Below, one piece after another: positions 26,501-36,310 of a stretch of 64,000 nucleotides of DNA; positions within the stretch are counted from its first letter, which is position 1, and each line of letters begins with the position of its first letter. The stretch is from assembly GCF_019399895.1 (NCBI RefSeq), contig NC_091864.1, positions 12,936,001 to 13,000,000 on the forward strand, written 5' to 3'. The position numbers and the translations under genes were made by a program. Source of the stretch: Cardiocondyla obscurior (taxonomy: Eukaryota; Arthropoda; Insecta; Hymenoptera; Formicidae). Below the pieces are notes generated by a model. It saw only the letters and a list, made by a program, of their open reading frames with translations, ran no database searches and was not told the DNA's origin.

Positions 26501-29500
26501 CGTTGTTGTCGCCATCACCGTGGCAGACGTAGAGAAAGCGGAAGAGAGAGGGGACGAGACACGGTTTACATCGCCGGAGGGAGAGAGAGGACCCGCCGCG
26601 TTCAGGAGGAAGCGGAGGACAGGCGGGAGGCGGTAAGAAAGACGAGAGAGTACTAAGGGGCTTCCTCAGGCCGAAGTACAGCGGGGACTCGCCGCTACAA
26701 TTCCCTCCGTTTTCCTCGTGCCCGGCTCGTGTCCTCGTCGTAATATAATTAACGATTGACCAAGCTAAAGCCGGACAAGTTCCCGGCGTCTATAATATTA
26801 CCCCGAGCTGCGACGCAACGCGAGAGGATCCGATCCTCGGATTCCTAGTCAAGGGCTCCGCTGTCTGTTACACGACAGGGTCGTTCCCTGGCGAACGCTT
26901 GGCAAAAAGGAGGGTCGACAAGATGTCACAGGAGAATTAACTTGGATCTGGAGGACGATAGAAGCGAAGGAGGATCACTTTGTTTCCGATAAGCTATATA
27001 AAGCTGCTAAAGTACAGAAGCCGTCACGAGGAGAAAACGCTCGTTTCCAAGGTGATGCTCCAATAACGTATAAATGCGTTTGTAATACGGCAAATAAATA
27101 ATAAAAATTAATTCCGCACGTACGAAAAGCGCGATATAACATGTGACCCGTATACACGTATGTCGCAAGTTTGTATCGCGCGGTTATCAAATATCCGCGC
27201 GCTTGCAAAGTTAAACCCACGTTAGAAATAATGTAAACAAAAATTGGCCGAAACGCGACAGCGTGGTGCATGCACGCCTAAAAATTTCAACAGCGAGTCA
27301 CTTTTGACCCAATTTCCGTTGTCTCGGAGGATTAATCAATAAAATACATAAAGGTTTAATCGCCGACGAGTTGCCGGGCTGCTTCTTCGCTTATTGGCTT
27401 CATGTCAATACGCTTGTTTGCTATATGGAAACAAATATTGGACACTTGCGGGCCACACGGAAGAGCGCGCCGAATCACCAAAACGGTTTTCAAAATTCAA
27501 GTATAATCTCGCGCCGCGATGTTCAATTATCGGGGAAAGGGTGCGTTTAAAGCCTCTTTACGCAGAAAAACGAGTGCACAACGATAGCGCGGGGTTATTC
27601 CGGATAGATAGATATTGAAGGTGAAATATGTTTCTATTAATTGCGACACTGCAAGTGCTAATCTTGATAGCGCATCCAGGGCTCGAGACGCAACCGATAT
27701 ACATATACATGCATATTACAACACGTGGCGAAATTAATATATTCCATCTGTGCAAATATACGATGCAGGTTTACCAGTTTCACGCTGCAAATGTGAAAGG
27801 TTAAGGCCACTTAGCGGTGCGTGCGGAATATCTTCCCGCGCTTGGAGCTGTTCACCCCGTGACATCAATTTTTTACGCATAACCGACTACGTCCCGAGGT
27901 ATAATAGAGCGTTCGATTTTTAACGAATTAATCATCCACGGCGGAATCTCTGACAAATTCGGGAACGACCTCTCTTTCCAAAGAGACATAAAGGAAACGT
28001 GTTCGACACGCACTTTTTTTTCGATCGCCGCCATCGATTTTTCTTAATTTCAGCCCGAAGCGGACGTCAAGCGTGCTCTGGTAAAACAATGGTCCTGTGG
28101 TCCAACCACTCGAGTTTTTGATTCTAATTAAACCTAAAATGAAAATTGATATTGCAGCGCCGAAAACGGGGCGTTTATTCCCGCATACATCGTGGACCAG
28201 AAATTTCGCGTCCGCCGACGGAAATTAATCACGTTTGCAACAACTCGCGGACGAATAATGCGAAAACGTGCGGTACGTGCGGTCGCAGAAGCTGCAAGTT
28301 ATCGAGAGAAAATTTCGTCGGACAAGTCGGGGGATACCGAAACGAACAGCCGCGGTTTGCGCGATGGAACGTTGAAAAACGGACCAGCGGTGGAATATTA
28401 CTAAGAATAAAAGCGGTAGTCAGCAGTTAAAAGAGAGAGAGAAAGAAAGAGATACAATATATATCGATGCTAATTACGTCGATAGCGGATAAATATCAAG
28501 GTACACCACGACCGTCTCTAACTGTCCGAAATACGGTCGCCAATTGCGAGCGAGTGCTACAAGGAAGCTATTATTAGCGCACGTTGGATCGAGAAAATCT
28601 GGCGACACGGTTGACGCTTAAATTCGACAGCTATTAGTAGTCGCATTGATCGAAAGAAAATCATGTGATTTTACCATTATCGCGAGAGAGAGAGAGAGAA
28701 AGAAAGAGAGATAAAAAGTCCAATGTTAGCTCTCGAAACAATATAAAACAGGTAACTTAATGGAGCCGAATTTTGCGTGATAGCCGGCTTGATGGGACGC
28801 TATTATCGGCCCTCCCCTGATTTCTTGATAACAGCCGATATCGATTACTGATAGGGAGCAGCGGTTGTTATCCGGAGGAGCGAGAGTATTCCGCGAGGCC
28901 GATTATTTTTACTCGCTCGTCCGTGAATCGGCCGACGTTTCTCTCTCCATTCACGAATATGGCTTTGCCGGCGGAGGACGTCAGACGACATTATCGTGAA
29001 AAATGAGTGCGAAGATAACGAGGGTGAGAATGAATGTCAAGTAAATGCGACGTCGACCTGGGCATTTACAGGCCGCGACGTATCCTACGGGAAACCTTTG
29101 GCTAGTCGGAAAAGGAACACGATCCCTGAACAAGTGTGCCGAATAAAATCAAGAACGCGGCCTTCAAGCGGCCCTCAAACAATGGCATACGTATATGTCG
29201 ATCTAATGATACCAAAGGGAGGAAATATATTTATTCCGGTCTTATTATTCAGTAATTTATCATCGTTTGACGACATCCACCTGTTTTTTTCCCATCAGCT
29301 GATTAACTCCTTTGCAGGCCGGTAAAATAAAGCGGAAAAAGTAGCCGGAGCCGCGCCACTGAGAAAACATGAAAAGCGACCGTTTTATTACATTTCTTTC
29401 GATTCGCACGCGTCATTAAGTAAAATAAAACGCCATGTATTCTGGAATTTTGTACGGATGAAAGTAAACTCATCGAGCACCGCAACCGTGCTCTCCGATC

Positions 29501-32500
29501 GATCAAAAGCTTCAATGGAGCTTTAATTGAACTCTTTTTTTTTTGTGTCCCTTTAATTCTCTCCGTGTTGTATATTTCAGTAACTGGTCTCGAATAAAAA
29601 ATGTATTTTTTTTAAACTGTAAGATTGAGCGAAGATTAATTTGATTGTTTAAGAAAATTAATTCACAATTTGGACGTCAAAGGGATTCACGAAGTTTATG
29701 TTTGGTTCATGGGAGAACTAGTTCGTGCTGAACTTCACTGTGATTTTTCGGGGTGCACGGTGAATGACTCGACAATGGAGCTGTGGCGATATTTTGTGAT
29801 AACCACGATAACTCTGTTTACCCGGAAAAAAATTCGAGATGTGCAATCGCGAGCACCGATTGACGCAGTTACCACGATCGTAAAAAATCGAGGATCAAAT
29901 ACTGTTATCGTGTGAAATAAAGCTATAAATGCAATTAAATTGAAAAAAAAAAAGTAATAATAAATAAAAGAGTTCTTGTTCGTTCGTTCGTAATTGTTCC
30001 GAGCGAGGATTATTTCGAAACTCTCTCGCAACATCGAGCCGGATAAAGCTAAGAAAACCGAACGTGAAGTTAACAGTAATTAAGGTACGTATTCACTTAA
30101 TTAGGATAATTTCTCACGAAACGCGATCGCTTTTTCGTAATGTTTTAAAACATTCTCGGTTAATGCGCTGCTCCGTTTTTTGCTATTATTTGAGGTTTAG
30201 CTTACATAAGTCTGGTTCCATTTTTAGAAATTGCAATAGTCGTCTTTTAATTGCAATTAATAAACAGCAAAAGAACGTTAATTTTTTTTTTTAATGTAAA
30301 AATATATAGTTTAAAATAAGAATTGATTCAGAACGAATTTCAGAACAAATTTCTAATTAATATCAAATCAAAATAAGACACAAATTGCATATCGATCTTG
30401 TGAAGACGACGGTATCGGATTTGGAATTTATATAAACTAGAAACTGCGAGCCATGTGCCTCGCAACGGTACACGAATGGCGGCTATAGTCAACAAGTAAA
30501 TATTTGCGCAATAAAACACACGCGTCGGCTCTTTACATCTTTACGCTTCGATAAACGTATTGCGCCGCGTTATGTAAAGAAATATTAAAAAGATGAAAAA
30601 AGAAAGAAAAAAGAAAAAAAAAAATGTTTTTCCTGATATTTTATTCCAGTAGGGACGAAAAATTCTCATAAACAATTAAAAATTAATAAGTTGCGCTCGT
30701 GCGTTTGCGAATCCCCGGAAAATTCGTTTGATGTTAATTATGCCACATTACGTTCGACGTTATTAAACCGAATACCAATATCACCGAAGTAAAACACGTG
30801 CGAGAGCCGGATAAAACGGATTGACACGGCAATTGCCTGATACTCTCGAACGTAGAAATGAATATATTATAGGCACGTGATTAATTCACTCAATAAACCG
30901 TTCTATTGGCATACTTATACCTAATTTACCTATTATTCATGCGCTCATGCCGTTCGGATCGCACTATTATCGATACAAAATTATACATAAAAATAAAAAA
31001 AAATAAAAAAAATAAAAAGAAGATAAATATATTACGCCGATCAATTCGCTGGTTCAAAACATCTTGCGATCCGAGAGAATTTGCTTTCGAATTAAATGTT
31101 TGACGGTATAATAAAGAGTCGTAATTATCGCGACACGTGTCGCCAGCTCGATACATTGTAATTATCGCTCATTCTCGTCTGAAATTAATTCTTTCGGCCG
31201 CGAACGGCTCGCCTCGTCGCAGACGCTCGAGAGCAGGTGTAAAAACACGGCGATTCGAAAAACTAGTATTTACTTCTTTAACATCTCTTCGTTAATTGAA
31301 AACAGCCCGCGGGCGCATCGCGGCAGTTTTTCAAACGGTGATTACATCGATTAATCATGCGAGTTAAGCATCTTTATGAGTCACGTTCGCGCGGACCTTT
31401 TCCCGTGCTCGTACAAACGGATTTAAATACACCGAAATGCTAATCGAGATTAATATCGCGGCGAAAGAGCGAGCCAAGTACCGAAATCCTTCGAATTGAC
31501 CCGAAAGCTGCGCGGAGCGGCAAAAGACATAAATAGATGAATTAGAAATCGGTTGATAAAAATTCCGGATGAAACGAGATCTACTTTAGATACGTTTCGC
31601 GTTATTTGGGCTGCCTTGGCCCTAAAAACTAAAGTTTACGTCTCGAGTTTTCGCTCACACGACGCTCTATCCGCGAGGGGGAGGGGTTCTCCAAGGATCG
31701 CAAAGAATCAGCACGCGCGACACGTCGCGCTGGAGACGGTTAGGTCACGAGCGCGTTTTGGCGGACGCGCAACCGTGCGTGAATCACCGAGCAAGCCAAT
31801 CACACGGCGAGAGATCAAGGTGAGTCACCGCCACGTTCGGATTCGCGCCAGCGACCAGAGACTTTGCTCGCTCGCTAGAGACACTCGGACTGCCGTTTCT
31901 AGCCAAGTATTATAAATTAACAAGACACTGCCCTTCGCGAAGGTACGCACGGTACCGAAAGCGTCAGAATTTTTTATTCTTTATTATTTTCTTTTTTTTT
32001 TTTTTATTTTGTAAGAGAAAGTATATCAATTCTTTTACTTTGCGAGATAAAACAGTTCGCTGCTATAATGTTACAAATTGTAGGCGCAAGATTTTCATAA
32101 TGTGTACTGAACGTCTACCGACCCTTGTGGACCGATAACACGATAACGATTTACACGATGCAGCGACGTGTTTACGCTTTAACGACGTCCGTTTAACTCC
32201 GATGGTAGATACCGCTAATTAAATCTTTCAACGGAAAGGAAAGCGCCCGGGTCTAAGAAGTCGACGGGTTTTAAAGCGATATCATCACCGAAATAAATGC
32301 GCATAAAGTGCAAAACGTCGTTAATTTTCAAGAGCTAATCGGGCTCGTCAGTTCTCGCGGCGGCGCGCGATCGGTTAGGCAATCATTCGAAGAAAGGAAC
32401 TCAGGGAAGAAACTTTCTCACGAGGGACTTACTTTTGAGGAAATCAATCTCATTTTTGAGCACGGCTAATTTATAGCTCCCTTAAAGTGTTCCATCAGCT

Positions 32501-35292
32501 TTTCGAAACGTTATAGAGATTAGTTGATCATGTGAATTAATGAAATACCCGAGGCACGAGCGCCGTGAGGCTCTCAAGGCCGGATTTATTTGCCACCGCG
32601 AAGATGTCCGTGATTAAAATACGCGACCGAGAGCGCGGCCTTACGAGATCGATTACAAATTCAACGGTAAAGCGGAATGAAATCCTAACAATTACTCGGC
32701 TCCATTTCGTTGCGGCGGCGAAATTACCGGCGTGCAAATTTCAATATATAAAATAGTACATACGCCGTGGAAACCTTATGCATAAATTTTCCGGCGTAGA
32801 GCCCGCGCGGGGAGCTCAGCGAAGGCAAGCGGTTCCCACCAGCCGGAGAGAATGGGACCGGAGGATCGCTGTTCCATCATCGATTCAACAATAATTGTAA
32901 CATGAATTCTTCTTACGTTATACGAGCGGTTCGCGTGCTCGCGGAATTAAGCTTGATAAATGCGACTCCGGCGTATTTGATATCGGCCCCTGCTATCGCC
33001 AAGTATTATTGCGTGCTTAACGATACGCGGCGAATAAGAATATGGAAATAATATTTTTCTCAAAGATCCACGGAGAAACGTATTGCCCAGCGTGTTCAAT
33101 TAGTTGGCAGGCCTTTCGACATTTCTTTTTTACGCACGTCGCGCCGTTTTTAATTTAATTTAAACGCTGAAGCTCCGTAAATAATAATTGTAAAAAAAAA
33201 AAAATAATAATGTATAGTCATTACGTAACAAAATTATAAAGAAATATTTATATGACAATCGCGCCGCGTATTTATTGTGATAATTATATAATAATGTTTT
33301 TGCTATCGCTAGCTGGCGGAGGCGATTTCAAGGAATAATGACGTAGAATCGTTATAGTATACATCTCTCTTTCTCTCTCTTTCTCTCTCTGTAAATGTGT
33401 ATTAAACATTCATATTTCATAATGTTACAACACACACAGATCTGTTTATTTCTTTTTGGTCGAAAGATCTCAACAGATGCACGTACGTTTCGATCTCGTG
33501 TACGTAAGCGAGTTCGCGCATCCGAAAAATTCGCGTAAGACTCCAGTCGTCCTTTGAGACGACTCGTACTTGCCGTCGAACTCGTAAAGAAAATCTGCGT
33601 CGCGGTATTGCGAGAGCAAAGGGGAAACCGCTAAGTAGTTCATGTAAACCGAGACTGCCCATGTGATTCCAAAGCCCACACTAACCCCGATTGACGCTAA
33701 GCGTGATTAAATGGACTTTCTTTCTCTGTCCACCATGTTACGGACGTTCCCGGAAAACGTTCTATCGATACGTCAATACACCGGAAAAAGAGCTAAACGC
33801 TTTTATCGCCCTATACCCCATTGATGTTTTTTCATCTTCCCGCATATATAACAATAATAAAACTTTTCAATACATTTCTGTTGTTCAAAGTAATATAAAA
33901 GAAAAAAAAAAAATTATAATAATAATAATTACGCTCTTTTTGTTTTTTTTTATTATAATGAATAATATACTTAACTTTTCGACAAATTTGAAATAATTCT
34001 TTCTCTAAAAAGTTAAACCGAAGCAATTCGTTCTCTCTATAGGAATTTAAATCAGATGTGCTATTTTTTAAATTTTAGTTAAATTTAGATGAAATATCTT
34101 TGCAATATTAAAATCTTGCTTTAAGATCATAAAATTCGTTTAAGATATTAAAACAGAATATTTTCTTGTCTATTTATGCTTCTTGTGCTTGGCGGGCGAC
34201 AATGTTAATCGAGATTAAATATCGCTGTAATAACGTCGCTTGAACTATCGTTGAGGAAGAAAAGTCGGCCGCGAAGAGAATTCCGTCATTAAAGTCATTT
34301 TTCCGCCAAGGCGGCCGATGTAACGAAAGGAAAGAAGATGAAATTCGTTTATAGCGAGGTCCTCAGTTCCTTCCACGATTGCAATCTTTCGTGTCGCCGG
34401 CTGCGAGAGAACGGGAAACAATGAGCCGGAATAAGCAAATAAAAAAAAAAAAAAAAAAGCAGCACGATGGCGTTAAATTAGAAAAATCGCGCGCGTTTAC
34501 CTGGTGGCAGAAAGCTCGCGAATGTTGATAAAGAAAAGTCGCTTCTGCCGGAAGCAGACCGCCGCGAATAAATACCAAGATTCCACTTTTCGCTTCGACG
34601 GACTTTGCCTCACAGCGGAACTTTGTGATTGAATTACGGAAATAAACAATGTCGGAGAAGCGCTCGTCTTCAAGTCCCGATGTAAAGTTAGCAATCGAAA
34701 CTGGACTCAACGTCGAAAACGAGGGAAGGGAGGAAGGAAATAAGAGGGTTGAAGGCATCTAGGTCGAATCTAGCGGTTGAGAAGAAACGACCTTCGCCCA
34801 AGAGGAAGAAAAAGAGCCCGACGGCGCGTTGTTTTTTTGGCACCCTGTAGGTGCACGCGTCACCTCGCGCGAGCAACGATGACGAGGACGTTCTGAGGCG
34901 GCGCGACGGAAATCCGCGGCGCACGACGACGACGGAACCGACGGACGGATCCTCGGTTACTTTCTCCTCGCGAGGAAAAGGCGAACGCCGGGATAATCGC
35001 GCGAGCGAGACGGACGAACGGCGCGCGCGCTCGCTCGATCGCTCGCCCGCAGGTTAACTCAGGTTGGAGGTTAACCTCACGCCGGAGGAACGGAGCGGGT
35101 CGAAACACAAGGCCACGGACGGATCGGACGGCGCGTAAAGACGAGGGAGAAGGGGAGGGGGAAAAGAAAAAAAAAAAAAAAAAAGGGAAGTCTTTTATAT
35201 CGCCTCGGTGAGAACGCGAAAGAGAGCGAGAGGGCGAGAGAGAAAGAGAGCGCGCGCGAGCAAGAAAAAGACAGACGCAGGACTTACCCCAT
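10110..35292 (-). CDS. Mob2: MOB kinase activator-like 2 (MOB2), common exons plus alternative first exons
   Basis: A MOB-family scaffold that binds NDR/LATS-type kinases (Tricornered in fly) and acts in cell-shape, neurite and photoreceptor growth. Common coding exons, in transcript order, are 11727-11981, 11099-11223, 10666-10893 and 10110-10189. The MOB core is clear: LPPGLDYNEWLASHTLALFD, INLVYGTISEFCT, YLWFDEKGKK, APQYIDYVMTF, FPTKYANEFPSSFES, then VAHIYHCHFREV with the zinc-binding Cys/His pattern of the family. The tail is a short Thr/Ser-rich stretch ending at a TAG. At least three first exons (14309-14574, 26033-26181 and one ending at 35288) all finish in phase 2 and splice to the same exon beginning KARRKEKDAG. 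With these starts the isoforms are 317, 278 and about 230 residues. Introns occupy most of the 25 kb and contain CpG-rich blocks. Confidence 0.93.
12312..12466. mobile_element. MITE-like foldback element in a MOB2 intron
   Basis: Two arms of about 60 bases are near-perfect inverted repeats around a 30-base centre. The left arm is 12312-12374 and the right arm about 12402-12466. The innermost match is GTCGTATGCGAAA against TTTCGCATACGAC. AATAAGGACCCTAG and TCTTGAATATTC are also mirrored. There is no coding capacity. A short non-autonomous DNA transposon (MITE) is the simplest reading. The target-site duplication is not clear because GTTA at the edges is itself part of the inverted repeat. Confidence 0.8.
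12467..14308. other. MOB2 intron, AT-rich, no gene seen
   Basis: AT-rich intron between the MITE and the proximal alternative first exon of MOB2. Several A or T homopolymers occur (for example near 13145-13165 and 13527-13570). No exon, RNA gene or repeat family could be supported. Confidence 0.5.
14309..14574 (-). CDS. Mob2: MOB2 alternative first exon A (Ala/Ser-rich N-terminus)
   Basis: An open frame runs into a donor GTGAGT whose exon ends in phase 2 (GTC GC), matching the common MOB2 exon, so the junction reads GELVAKARRK. The first ATG in frame is at 14572-14574 and begins MLRSPARGAVAV. The encoded 89 residues are low-complexity, rich in Ala, Ser, Gly and Pro, and end in a more ordinary segment (SLLDTCHRKIRLFGELV). 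A stop lies in frame upstream at about 14695. The frame is also open between that stop and the ATG but has no ATG there, only a GTG at 14661. The exon could also be entered from an upstream splice; CTACCCAG just above it would serve as acceptor. Confidence 0.7.
16270..16765 (+). other. Candidate plus-strand spliced exon pair inside the MOB2 intron
   Basis: An exon ends at 16610 with donor AG|GTAAAT. A 44-base exon lies at 16722-16765 between a clean acceptor (TTATGTTACAG) and a strong donor (GATTG|GTAAGT). The 111-base intron between them is AT-rich like typical introns here, while both exons are GC-rich. One frame is open across the join and reads ATFSHRQNSTTPLKLMQIG, ending in phase 1. The 5' limit is not defined and no downstream partner exon was found. 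It could be the 5' part of a plus-strand gene nested in MOB2 or a non-coding RNA. Confidence 0.45.
16321..16372. repeat. Short imperfect tandem duplication
   Basis: CGTGAGGAGAGTACGTG at about 16321 is followed about 27 bases later by TGTGAGGAGAGCACGTG. It is a diverged two-copy repeat in the presumed leader of the plus-strand exon pair. Confidence 0.6.
26033..26181 (-). CDS. Mob2: MOB2 alternative first exon B
   Basis: ATG at 26179-26181 opens a frame of 49 codons plus two bases ending at donor AG|GTCAGT. It joins the common exon in phase 2 as VTCFCRKARRK. The encoded N-terminus starts MPQAHPPAPPWYRR and continues RVPMFGLGNRKVLKYSAIET, then SLSIDVEDTVTCFC. It looks like real protein sequence, not low complexity. 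The exon has its own GC-rich upstream region, so it probably marks a separate MOB2 promoter. Confidence 0.8.
26368..26435. repeat. GCAG/GCAAG minisatellite
   Basis: A tandem array: a run of GCAG units passes into GGCAA and GGCAAGGCAG units. It lies about 190 bases upstream of MOB2 first exon B, so in its promoter or leader. Confidence 0.85.
33364..33390. repeat. CT microsatellite
   Basis: CTCTCTTT units repeated with minor interruption inside the distal MOB2 intron. Confidence 0.8.
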
Positions 35293-35361
35293 AAACCAGT
35301 CCACGGTATCGCGGAGATACTCGGGTAACCTATCCAGCTTGGATGATTTTCGTGTGGATCA
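35288..35361 (-). CDS. Mob2: MOB2 alternative first exon C (distal)
   Basis: Next to a phase-2 donor (ATG GG|GTAAGT) the frame reads SKLDRLPEYLRDTVDWFMG and joins KARRKEKD. DWFMGK corresponds well to the DWLMGK start of vertebrate MOB2, so the exon is probably genuine. A TGA in the same frame sits just upstream at about 35359-35361. The only ATG in the open stretch is at 35290-35292, so the isoform may begin at MGKARRK, or this exon may have an upstream spliced partner. The gene end here is divergent from RpL10Ab. Confidence 0.65.
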
Positions 35362-35489
35362 CCGTCGTGAGGAAAGCAGCGCGCGCGACAGACGGGGAAA
35401 ACAAAGTGTAAATCTCCTTCTTCCCTTTCTCTCACTCTTTCCCCACAGTACCAGCAGCACCGCGGTAGTAGTCAGGCGGTGATGGTGAT

Positions 35490-35592
35490 AGTAGTAGTAG
35501 TAGTAGTAGGCAGCAGCTAGCGGCGGCAACGGCAGCAGCATCGGCGGCAGCGGCGGCGGCGGCAGCAGCAGCAGCAGCGGCGGCGGCGGCGC
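35490..35592. repeat. Trinucleotide repeat tract (TAG then GCA/GGC)
   Basis: A GTA/TAG run at 35490-35509 is followed by mixed GCA, GGC and GCG triplets to 35592. On the minus strand it lies just upstream of MOB2 exon C, probably in the 5' leader. Confidence 0.85.
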
Positions 35593-36310
35593 ACGTTTCG
35601 CGATCTCGTGAAATCTAACATGGCGCGGCTCTATTGTCACCTGTTCCCGTCATGCCCCGCTGGCCGCCGATTCGCCTGCGACCCACCACCGCCGCCGAAC
35701 GTCGGCGTCGTGATCGCGATCGGGCGCACCGATCGGCCCGAGCCCCACGGGCGGGTACAATCACGCGGTAGCGAGAGAACGCGCGCCCGACGATCGGAGT
35801 CACTTTGGCTCTTCCCGACGAGCGACGGCACGCACAAGAACGCAGCCACAACCCTCTCCGTCGAGATAATCGAATCCCGCGACGTGCACTGACGCGCACA
35901 GCTGATCCGCGTCTGACGTCGACCCGCGCGCCTCCGTCGTCGTCGCCCGTGCAACTTGACGTCTACGTCAAACGATCGGCAGGTAGCACCACTTACCAAG
36001 CGCACCGGAAAACGGCGAATTTCTAGAATAGACTAGTGACGATACAATTAAACGAAGTATTAGCATTAATTAATTAAATTATTTACTTTTTTTATTTGCG
36101 TAATTAATTTGAAATTATTTTCCCGAATATTTAATATCTAGTCATATCCTTGCTGTTGCACAAACTCTCGAATCATAATTGCTACAGAACCGCCATCTGA
36201 AATGTCGTGCTGCTTGGGTGACGTAGCTCCTTTGCACATTTCGCCTTGTCTCTTCCGGTGTCGGACATTGCGGAGATCAGTCGTGTGTTCGTCGTCGTCT
36301 TCGCGGTAAA
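35593..36310. promoter_or_regulatory. Divergent promoter region of distal MOB2 and RpL10Ab
   Basis: A CpG-rich stretch lies up to about 36000, next to the distal MOB2 first exon. An AT-rich spacer follows, then the RpL10Ab start. The two genes diverge with under 1 kb between their first coding bases. No TATA box was seen on either side, which suits a housekeeping promoter. Confidence 0.5.
36250..36256 (+). promoter_or_regulatory. 5'TOP-like transcription start of RpL10Ab
   Basis: CTCTTCC follows a pyrimidine-rich stretch 54 bases before the ATG. Ribosomal protein mRNAs typically start at such a C plus oligopyrimidine tract, which ties their translation to growth signalling. The exact start base is inferred. 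Confidence 0.45.

Larger units (their letters stand above)
26182..35287. other. Long MOB2 intron between first exons B and C
   Basis: About 9.1 kb with no supported gene. It holds a GCAG/GCAAG minisatellite at 26368-26435 and a CT-rich microsatellite at 33364-33390. An isolated plus-strand open frame at 31553-31819 ends at a good donor (ATCAAG|GTGAGT) and has a CCAAT sequence nearby. Other open frames look like by-products of CpG-rich composition. Confidence 0.45.

Noticed and set aside
34860..35640. Long minus-strand open frames (191 and 93 codons) near the distal MOB2 exon
   Set aside because: Leu/Pro/Tyr and Ser/Arg repeats reflect simple-sequence DNA. The frame that matters here stops at 35359 and only the last 24 codons before the donor match MOB2.
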